Source of the DNA: Caenorhabditis remanei
Lineage: Eukaryota > Nematoda > Chromadorea > Rhabditida > Rhabditidae
Length of the DNA stretch: 64,000 nt
Assembly: GCF_010183535.1 (NCBI RefSeq)
Contig: NC_071330.1
Span: forward strand, 5,313,717 to 5,377,716
Reading direction: 5' to 3'
Part shown: positions 23,491-31,203 of the stretch, piece by piece
How positions within the stretch are numbered: the first letter of the stretch is position 1
Layout: every line of letters begins with the position of its first letter
Notes under the pieces: generated by a model
What the model was told of the DNA's origin: nothing
The model's input: only the letters and a program-made list of their open reading frames with translations
Databases searched by the model: none
Translations under genes and position numbers: made by a program

Positions 23491-26064
23491 ATGACTGCTC
23501 AAGGCTATTATTCGGATACAGTAGCCCAAGGAGGACCAGATGTGGAAGAGGAATTACTGGATTTCGATAGGGTGAGTCTCGGTAAAGTCTAGAAAAGGGG
23601 CTAGAAATTGATCTGACAACTATACTGCTGACAGAAAAGCAGAGACATGGTAATATACTAGTCAGAATTTTAAGCTATTTTAACTAGAAAAATATAAACT
23701 TCGTCTTACTTGGGAAGGTCATGGAGTCAGTTTGGAGCCATGGGATATGACCTATATCATTGAAAAACCGAGAAAGTGCTGATTCCAAATATATATTCCG
23801 TTTTTGCCCTCGAGCTCGGGCATTCGAGAAAAACAATGTTAAAGTTCAAAAAAGCCAAACTATTACATTTTTGACACTCGAAAAATTGTTTGATTTTTTA
23901 TTGCAATTTTCGCGTGTCAGAAAGGTATAATTTTTCTGAACTTTAACCTTGTTTCTCTCAAATACCAGGCCTCGAGGGCAAAAATTGAATATATATTTAG
24001 AATCAGCCTTTTCTCAGCTTTCCAATGATATAGGATACGGCCCGTAACTCCAAACTGACTCCATGACCTTCCCTAGTCTACTGTAAGACATTGTTACGTG
24101 AGACAAACTTCTGCGGAAAAAACTCTCTGACCAAGGAAATAAGAAAAAAAAATGGACTGAACTACTTTCAACGATGTCATTTAGTATTTGTGGCCACCAT
24201 CATGAGATTAAAATCCGAAATGCCATATGCAAAGAATCCGCTAAAATCCCAAATCTCATTCATTTTCCAGGCGATGCGAGACTTCCAGCAAATGTTCCCG
24301 AACGTAAGCCCCGCCCACATCGAGTATGTTCTACGAAAATACGACGGAGACGTGTCGGCGACGATCAATGAACTGCTCTACGATAACGTTGGTCTTTTTT
24401 ATTATTATTGCTTTTTTGGCACGCTGGGAGAGGAGTGAAAATACATAAAAATATTTACATAGTGGATGGAGACTAGGAATTGATACTATGGTGTTTTGGA
24501 GGTCTAAAAGGACTGAGAATCTAGAAAATTAGTTTATTTATGGCTACTTAGCAGCGTAGTGAATGTACTGTTCGTGACATTTTGGAGCTGAAAAGCACTG
24601 AAAGTTTGAAAAAAAAAAATTTTCAAAACCTTCTGAAATGTTCCAGACACCCTCTACTCCAACGTCTTCTAGTTATTTCCCACGTGGCGAAGATGTTCTG
24701 ACACGATTACGTCGACGAAGACATGAGATAAATGAGAGGTTGAACGAAAATCAGAGGTTTTTGGATAGAGTGACGGATGTGGAGACGGCGAGGTGAGAAT
24801 GCCCATTTTTAGATTAATTTGGGAGAAGAATTGGAGAAAATTGGCTTGAAAACTGCTGAATATTTTGGGAAAGTGTTGAAACAACACCTTTTTTAAATGA
24901 AAATTTCTTCTATTCTAGGTTTTTGGAGCAGTTTTTGCTGATTAATATGGGAAAATCGGGCCTTTCCAACATGAAAATTTAAATTTTTCGGTTTGAAATA
25001 AGTTTTCTCAAAAAAGAGCCTTCAACTCTAAAATCGAGAAAAAAAATTAAATTTCTTAAATAAAGGTTATTTTATCAAGAGAAAAGTGAGGAAAACTCGA
25101 TCACCGCAGTTTTTTTTCCAAATTTTTTGTACGAAATTATTTTTAACTAAAAAATTAAATTTTCAACGAAATGTAAAAATTTGCATTTAGGAAACATGTC
25201 GAAAGAAGGAATTCCCACAGAAACATCGAAAAGTTGTATCTATTATACGTTTTAGGAGGAGTTTTTGCTGATTAATATTGAAAAATCTGATTTTTTCAAC
25301 ATGAAAAGCGAGAAAAAATTAAAATCTCATTTTTCAAGCTATTATCGAGAGAAAAGTGCGAAACCTCGATGCTTGAAGTTTTTCCCACTTTTTTTGCGAA
25401 AAATGAAAAATTATTTTCCGAAAAAAATTTCAACAAAATGCAAAAATTTACAGAACATACGAAGACCAACAACTGGCTCTTTTGCTCGAACACCGCGAAG
25501 TGAACACCCTTATTAGTGAAGAGAAAGCGAGTGAGTTCTCCTCTTTTTTAAGACGGAAAACAAACAAAAAATTTCAGAAAAATCACATGATTCGGTGTCA
25601 ACACGACCACCGCAACTGGCACGGCGACAAGTGAAAATACCGAAAAATTCCAGAAAAACTGATAATTTTTCGCGAAAAAGCAATGAAAAATCGACGGAAA
25701 AAAAAAAATCTAAAATTGTGGAGAGAAGACGATCAGAAGAGGAGCGTGTACCTGATGGACCATTAATTGGAATGGAGAAAAAATCGGAAAATTTTACGAC
25801 GAAATTGAAGGAAACTTTGAAAAAAGGCAAGTTTATGGACAATTTTTATGATTTTTTGCTCATTTTTCGCGGTTTTTAGTGGAAAAATTGAAGAAAACCA
25901 CTAAAAAAAAATGGAAAAAAATAAAATAAAAAATAATTTTTTCAAAAGTCCGCAATCTGCCGTGATGGTGTTTGCACAACTTCTCTGCTACCGTAACCCA
26001 GAAATAAATTTCAGCGACAACTTCATCTGGTTCGCGGATTTCCAGACTGTTTTCAGCACCATGA
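23491..26064 (+). CDS. CUE-domain protein, CUEDC1-like
   Basis: Six exons: 23491-23571, 24271-24387, 24647-24792, 25454-25530, 25578-25826 and 26015-26064; 239 aa. Residues 28-66 form a CUE domain (AMRDFQQMFPNVSPAHIEYV then ATINELL). The MFP and LL signatures contact ubiquitin in this family. The layout of an N-terminal CUE followed by a basic, helical region (LTRLRRRRHEINERL, LALLLEHREVN) resembles CUEDC1. The rest is Lys/Arg/Ser-rich, probably disordered, ending RISRLFSAP. The last intron uses a GC donor (G|GCAAGT); using it keeps the frame and gives a sensible C-terminus. Intron 1 hosts a palindromic element. Function beyond ubiquitin binding is unknown. Confidence 0.85.
23711..24076. mobile_element. 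Palindromic element in CUE-gene intron 1
   Basis: Ends GGGAAGGTCATGGAGTCAGT and its complement ACTGACTCCATGACCTTCCC. Internal inverted parts include TTTTTGCCCTCGAG and CTCGAGGGCAAAAA. Relatives lie in intron 4 of both WSN-like genes (54660-54912, 61655-61938), so one mobile family has entered introns of unrelated genes. Confidence 0.85.
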
Positions 26065-26129
26065 TGACAAAAAAGTGATTAAAACTATAAAATTATGAGT
26101 ATTTAATTTGTAATACACTGATTTTTATC

Positions 26130-26135
26130 AATAAA
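26130..26135 (+). terminator. poly(A) signal of CUE gene
   Basis: AATAAA 66 bases after the TGA of the CUE-domain gene. Confidence 0.65.
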
Positions 26136-26337
26136 TGTTTCGTTTTCACAATTTTTCAGAGGTAGGCAAAGTGTGGGTCTTGCAGCGCGGAACGTGTCGA
26201 TTTACGGCGGCTTTGTACTTTTCAAAATGTGTTTTTCAGACTTGCAAAATTCCGGGTCGGCCGGCCAGTTCGAATCTTTGAGCTTTTTCACAATTTTTTT
26301 GGAAACATTTATTGTCAAAACAAAAAGATGCAAATGA

Positions 26338-26935
26338 CTAGTTGATGGCTCCTGCAGTCAGCTTGAAGTAGATGGGCTCTGCATACTCGAGGATCCCTTC
26401 GAAGCACTTTTCCAGTTCCAAAAACCCTCGCTGATAGGTTGTGGTGGCATCTCGTTTTTTCGTTTGAATCGCGATGAGGCTGGTCTGAAAAACTCTCTAT
26501 TCATATCATGGAAAGTGAATATTTTATGAACTTACCACTACTCCAGTTAACTCTTTCTCCAAAGTTCAGATAGTGGAGGCTCACTGCATCCATCGCTGCA
26601 TACCACACCTGGTCGTCACGCAGACGTGGTGCGTTCCAATCACTCATTGTCTCCGTTTTCAACAATTCCATGCCCGTTATGAACCTGACGTGATCCTTCA
26701 GGGACGGCGTGTTCTGTGGTTGGATGTTTTCTTTGTCACACTCATTACCGAGAAGAGATTCCCCTTTCCGAACGTCAACACCTTTCGTCCGAGATTATTG
26801 GTTAATCGCGACGATTTTCATCTCACGACGAATGGATTGCATTTGCTCGTAGGACATGTGGTTTACTCGGAATAGATAGACCATCCGGGAATCCACATCG
26901 AATACGGTTATCAGAGCCAGCTTCGATCCATTGAA
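26338..26935 (-). pseudogene. Broken 3'-5' exonuclease gene
   Basis: On the minus strand, about 26935-26536 reads SKLALITVFDVDSRMVYLFR, then about 70 residues on DWNAPRLRDDQVWYAAMDAV. The last part is the YAA-x-DA motif III of DnaQ-like 3'-5' exonucleases (WRN/EXD/MUT-7 type). A GTAAGT donor ends the exon at 26536, and an exon 26484-26338 follows, ending FKLTAGAIN-stop. Three lesions: an in-frame TAA at 26797-26795, a one-base phase clash between the two exons in the likely frame, and loss of the N-terminal part with catalytic motif I. The upstream side is cut by the fold-back element at 26971-27552. A + strand open frame over 26573-26875 is its shadow. Confidence 0.7.
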
Positions 26936-26970
26936 ATTATGCTACCCTACTACTGGGAATCTAGTATTCA

Positions 26971-27552
26971 AAAAGAATCAGGGAGAAGGGGGCGACCAGC
27001 CATACAGTAGGCAGTCTTGAAGACATAATGAGATGGGAGATTGTCTCTGTCTTACGTCGAGTGAAAACATATCTGCGTACTCTGCGTATTGCCTCCTGGG
27101 AAGAGCGCGCACCACTTTTTGAGGTTATAGGCCTTGGAGTTTTCCCAGAACCCAAGACACCCTGTCTATGACCCTAAAAAGTAGTGCGCGCTCCTCTGAT
27201 TGACCCAGAACAATAAAAATGTAAAGACGAGAACCTTCCAGATGTACACCCTATAATAAATAATTATAATATATGGTTGTTCTGATTTACAACCGCCACT
27301 GTGATGGCGGCATTCCTTGCTTTGAGAAAATTCAAAATCAAGATCTGATGATAAACGCCAGGACGTCCTGGGTCATGGGAAAACTCCAAGGCCTATGACC
27401 CTAAAAAGTGGTGCGCGCTCTTCCCAGAAGCCAATACGCAGAGTACGCAGATATGTTTTCACTCGACGTAAGCCAGAGACAATCTCCCATCTCATTCCTC
27501 CTCTCTGACTGCCTACTGTATGGCTGGTCGTCCCCTTCTCCCTGATTCTTTG
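26971..27552. mobile_element. Fold-back transposon, arms about 195 bases
   Basis: Left arm 26971-27165 and right arm 27358-27552 are inverted copies. The outer ends are AAAGAATCAGGGAGAAGGGG and its complement; inside are GAGCGCGCACCACTTTTT and CCTTGGAGTTTTCCCA. The 190-base centre has no gene. It lies between the exonuclease relic and sequence of unknown origin, and its insertion may have removed the 5' half of that gene. Confidence 0.88.
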
Positions 27553-27757
27553 AGAATTATTGTTTCCTCCGCCCTTCCGTATTCCTGTCTATAAAAAAGG
27601 TAAGCCATGACCCGCTTTTTAGGTTTAACATAAAACATTTGTAGTTTTTGAACAGTTACGTCTTTAAAAGTGTTTAGAGACAAGTCACCTGGCCTCATCC
27701 CCTAAAAATAAGTTCTGTTTCAGAGAGACTCGGAATTAATGTATATTAATGGTTAAT

Positions 27758-27831
27758 TGGCCCCCGCGACGTCTATGTTCCCGCCCCAATGGTCCCTAAT
27801 TCGACCATTCCGATCAGCCGCGAAAAGTAAG
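27758..27831 (+). pseudogene. PAZ-like array member A (remnant)
   Basis: CGCGACGTCTATGTTCCCGC and GATCAGCCGCGAAAAGTAAG match the end of member B (CGCAACGTCTATGCCCCCGC, GGTCAGCCGTGAGAAGTAAG at 28107-28178). It has no start or upstream coding part. It is followed by the same DNA (GATAATGACC, GGTCTGTG, GAAATGGGTCGC, GAGATGAG) that precedes member C, so the cluster grew by tandem copying of a unit of 400-500 bases. Confidence 0.7.
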
Positions 27832-28010
27832 AGATAATGACCGTTTTGTTTGCGGATTAGGAGGGTCCCAAATCGCCCGTGGTGGTCTGTGGGAGAAATG
27901 GGTCGCTAGTCAACAAAAAACGAGATGAGCCATCGTTTCCCAAGTAGTTTGTAGCTAATCTAGCTGATCTTTTACTTTCTTTTCTCTTACTAAACTCTGT
28001 TTTTCTAGAT

Positions 28011-28154
28011 ATGCAGCTCGTAAATATGCTTGAAGCCGCGGTGCCTAATTGGTGCCACAGCAACTTGGAGCGCCTCAATGAGGTGCTCCGGGCCCTCGGC
28101 CTCCGCAACGTCTATGCCCCCGCCCCGATGGTCAACGTTCGAGTGATCCGATAA
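28011..28154 (+). pseudogene. PAZ-like array member B (short ORF)
   Basis: The ATG follows TTTTTCTAG, a likely splice or trans-splice acceptor. 47 codons: MQLVNMLEAAVPNW then NLERLNEVLRALGLRNVY, stop TAA, and 20 bases later a donor GTAAGT. It aligns with the starts of members C (MQLTIALNLIPPMW, INEALRNLGPRTIEV) and D (PNWRNLPIREINAVMARWGP). No PAZ C-terminal exon follows before the next unit, so it is either a very small protein or a truncated copy; I favour truncation. Confidence 0.6.
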
Positions 28155-28354
28155 TTTAGGTCAGCCGTGAGAAGTAAGTGAATCGTACAGTTGTCTCAAG
28201 ACAATAAAAATCTTCCCAAACACTGTTTGGTCGTTTTATCCTAAAATAGTTGCACAAGTACCACTTCAAGGGATAATGACCACTTTGTTTTCCTGCTGTG
28301 GTCTGTGAGAAAGATGGGTCGCAACAAGAGCTCAACTGACAGTAGGATCCACCC

Positions 28355-28360
28355 TATAAA
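28355..28360 (+). promoter_or_regulatory. TATA-like box upstream of member C
   Basis: TATAAA in CCACCCTATAAAATGAAATG, followed by GAGATGAGACAATCGTTTCCCAAG. That second block is repeated before member B (27924) and loosely before D (29555). Placement is about 140 bases before the start codon. Confidence 0.35.
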
Positions 28361-28497
28361 ATGAAATGAAGTGGAAAAACGAGATGAGACAATCGTTTCC
28401 CAAGTCTTTAGTCTTTTCTAGGTTTCGGTAATCGTGACCTTTCTTTTTTAGTTTCTTTTTCTTGCAGTCTTCTTTTACTCACTATTTTTTTCTAGAC

Positions 28498-28870
28498 ATG
28501 CAGCTCACTATTGCGCTCAATCTCATCCCACCAATGTGGCGTGATGGGGATTTGAGATAAATTAACGAGGCTCTCCGAAATCTAGGCCCTCGCACCATCG
28601 AGGTGCCCGCCAGAGGAGGGGGTGTGCACACTCACAGAGGCATCCTCTAGGTGGGGCCACAAAAGTGAGTTAACATTTTTTAGTCGTAGCTAATTGTTGT
28701 CTTTCAGTGCTTTCATGCATTTTGGGCCAAGGGGCCGCCGCACAACTGTGGCGGCGCACTTTTTCCAGGTACACAGAACCTGGCTTCGCCACCCTGAAGA
28801 CCGCATGGTCTTCTTGGTGGGGAATCCGGGTTCCATGTACCCTGTAGAGTGCGTGAGCATCTTCCCATAG
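28498..28870 (+). pseudogene. PAZ-like array member C (two exons, two in-frame stops)
   Basis: Exon 1 28498-28664, donor GTGAGT; exon 2 28708-28870 after CTTTCAG; together 110 codons with the stop. Exon 2 reads FGPRGRRTTVAAHFFQVHRT, then WLRHPEDRMVFLVGNPGS and MYPVECVSIFP. This follows the C-terminal half of Argonaute PAZ domains (TVA-x-YF, LRYP, YLPLEVC). Exon 1 supplies the INEALRNLG...V start of the fold. Two stops break exon 1 in frame (TAA 28558-28560, TAG 28648-28650), yet the frame is otherwise kept through the intron. PAZ domains bind the 3' end of small RNAs; no N, MID or Piwi part is present. Confidence 0.68.
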
Positions 28871-29533
28871 ATGCTCACCCTCTCCGCACCCACCACTCCA
28901 CCACCATCATCACATCAATCATGGGAAATGGAGACAACGGTCTGGTCATCAATCTCTGCACAATTTGTCGCGCCTTATTCAACGTCGTATCAAATTCTTC
29001 CAACACGAACTCGCATGCATCAAACGTCGTCAAATCCAATAGTTTTCTTCCTAGAAGTCTGTTACCCCGCGAGTAATTATTGCATTATTGCTTTTATTAC
29101 TTTTATTGTTTCAAGAAATCTGTTACTCCTCTCTAAGAAGTCTGGCTTCTTTCTGTTTTCTTACAGTTTCAATACTTTTATTTTCTAAGATTTTCCCCAT
29201 TTTTTTGTTACTCCTCCTCATTATATATTATTAACTTCTTTTTGCTTTAATTTATTGTAAAATAAAAGGTTTAATTACCCAAGTTTGAGTTTATGAGATT
29301 GGTCTTGAGGATTTCAGTGAGAGCGAGCATCGCCATCAAAGGATACCTTCGTCACAGGCGGGATAGAGTTAGGATCAAAGTGTGAGAAAGGATTGAGGAT
29401 CAAACGGCGGTAAAGGATTGGGATCAAATGGTGTGTAAACTTACGATACACAAGATGTTATGTAAGAGGCCTTTACAAACAAAAAGGTGGTGCGGTAGGC
29501 TCCGCCTCCCAAGAACACATCCGAGACCATGGG

Positions 29534-29539
29534 TATAAA
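29534..29539 (+). promoter_or_regulatory. TATA-like box upstream of member D
   Basis: TATAAA in CCATGGGTATAAATGGAG, followed by GATAAGACATCGTTGCCAA, a relative of the block upstream of members B and C. About 175 bases before the ATG of member D. Confidence 0.3.
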
Positions 29540-29710
29540 TGGAGATCAAAACCGAGATAAGACATCGTTGCCAATATTCAACCGCTCTCCGTTAGTTGAG
29601 CGACTCAATAAAAGAGACGATTTTTTTCCAACTCCTTTGTCTATTTACGAACATACTCTTTACTTTTTTCAAATTATTTCTTTCTTTCTTTCTTTCTTTT
29701 TTTATAGAAA

Positions 29711-30089
29711 ATGTGGACATCCCTCTACGACCTTTTGGATGAGACTCCAAATTGGAGAAATCTCCCCATAAGGGAGATAAACGCTGTGATGGCCAGGTGG
29801 GGGCCATTGAAAGTGCGCACCACCACCAACAATAGGAAATATAAAGGAGTTTTGAAACTATGGGAGATGACGTGAGTTGTGTTTTTTTTTAATGTCAATT
29901 TGTGTTTTATTTAGGGCTGAGTCGATTTTCGGGAGAGGTCGAACAATTCAAGACGACCTCGAAGAAAAAGGATTCTTGGTCGTCTACCCATACGATCGAA
30001 TCGTTTTCGTCCAAGGAATGGGACAAGACATTTCTTCGCGGTCCACAGGACCTGGCTTCGCCGTCCTGAAGACCGCATGGTCTTCTTGA
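29711..30089 (+). CDS. Stand-alone PAZ-like small protein (member D)
   Basis: Two exons: 29711-29871 and 29915-30089; 111 aa, fully open. The ATG comes three bases after TTTTTTTATAG. The protein reads MWTSLYDLLDETPNW, INAVMARWGPLKVRTTTNN, RKYKGVLKLWEMT, AESIFGRGRTIQDDLEEKGF, LVVYPYDRIVFVQGMG. Spacing and residues follow PAZ (LKV, R-K-Y, A-x-x-x-F, T-x-x-D, YP). The last 20 residues (SSRSTGPGFAVLKTAWSS) are a different frame of the member-C exon-2 module. In its own frame that module (30033-30143) would read AVHRTWLRRPEDRMVFLIG before a frameshift. So D is an open gene with a chimeric end. A role in small-RNA binding is inferred from the fold only. Confidence 0.58.
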
Positions 30090-30399
30090 TTGGGGAACCC
30101 GGGTTCCATGTACCCCGTTGAGTGCGTGAGCATCTTCCCATAGATGCTCACCCCCCATCACACCACACCACACCATCACCAACATCATCACATCAATCTA
30201 AACCGCCATCAACACATTAACAGAAGTAAGTTGATAGAAAAAAGATAGAGATAAAAGTAGTTTTTTCAGACTCATTCAAATCACAATTTGATTCGGCTTC
30301 GACTTCAGACTTCTCCTCCTCTACCCAAACAAATGGATACAATACATCAGTTTTCCACTGCTCATTCCTTTTTCTTTCTTTCTTTTGTTTTTTCGATGA

Positions 30400-30534
30400 C
30401 ATCCTCCAGATGGGGCCACAAAAGTCATGCATTTTGGGCCAAGGGGCCGCCGCACAACTGTGGCGGCGCACTTTTTCGCGGTGCACAGGATCTGGCTTCT
30501 CCACCCAGAAGACCGAATGGTCCACCAAAGATGA
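30400..30534 (+). pseudogene. PAZ-like array member E (intronless fragment)
   Basis: GGGGCCACAAAA joins directly to GTCATGCATTTTGGGCC, i.e. the end of member-C exon 1 next to its exon 2 with the intron and about four coding bases gone. From ATG 30427 the PAZ frame reads MHFGPRGRRTTVAAHFFAVH then RIWLLHPEDRMV, ending at TGA 30532-30534. The upstream frame (ILQMGPQK) is out of phase with it. Not expected to make a working domain. Confidence 0.65.
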
Positions 30535-30663
30535 CTTCACCCCTTCTACCATCCGCCAACGATTTATAACTTCCACATTTTATATATTTTAATTTTAATA
30601 AATTTTTGAGTGGTACAAATTGTGTTCGTGTTAGTTGTTTTTATCCAGGTACTGTCGAAATAC

Positions 30664-30838
30664 ACTTTCTAGACATTCGGTGTTTACCTAAGTTCCCGCG
30701 CTTAAATTAAGCCACGCCCTCTTTCCGTTATCTCGCCTATGATATTGGTCGAACTCCCCGATCTTTTCAGACAACGGAAAGAGGGCGTGGCTTAATTTAA
30801 GCGCGGGAACTTAGGTAAACACCGAATGTCTAGAAAGT
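30664..30838. mobile_element. Palindromic MITE, TTAAGCCACGCCCTCTTTCCG family, copy 1
   Basis: Arms of about 65 bases: ACTTTCTAGACATTCGGTGT to CACGCCCTCTTTCCGTT, and the inverse ending ACACCGAATGTCTAGAAAGT, around a 45-base centre with GATATTGGTCGAACTCC. The second copy is at 49014-49222. Confidence 0.9.
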
Positions 30839-31203
30839 TTGTTTTGACCATACATTGCAGGAAAAAAATTGAATCGGAAAGTATGAAAATGGAATTGTTG
30901 CAATTTTTGAAAATTTTTGAATTTTTTTCAAATTTTAATATTTCATCCGAGATCGAAGCCCCTCTCTTCCTCATGTCGCCGAAATTTTTTGTTTTCATTT
31001 TTGCCAATAAAAGAAGTAAATAAAATGATTTTATCATCATCACATTCCATACATATCACATAAAAAATGCAAATTTTAAATAACAAAACAAAACAGAAAA
31101 AGAGGAAGATTTTCAAAATAAAAGTAACCCGGATTCGTTGATTGTTTCCATAAAAAGTGATCAGTATTGTTCAAATTGAAGAGTAAAAAAGAAGAAATTT
31201 TCA

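Noticed and set aside
26225..26280. tRNA-like T-arm (GGCCAGTTCGAATC)
   Set aside because: No D-arm, anticodon arm or acceptor stem around it.
26573..26875. 100-codon + strand open frame ending in RDDFHLTTNGLHLLVGH
   Set aside because: It recalls a lipase/esterase-type motif, but the minus strand over the same bases gives a far better exonuclease match with a splice donor.
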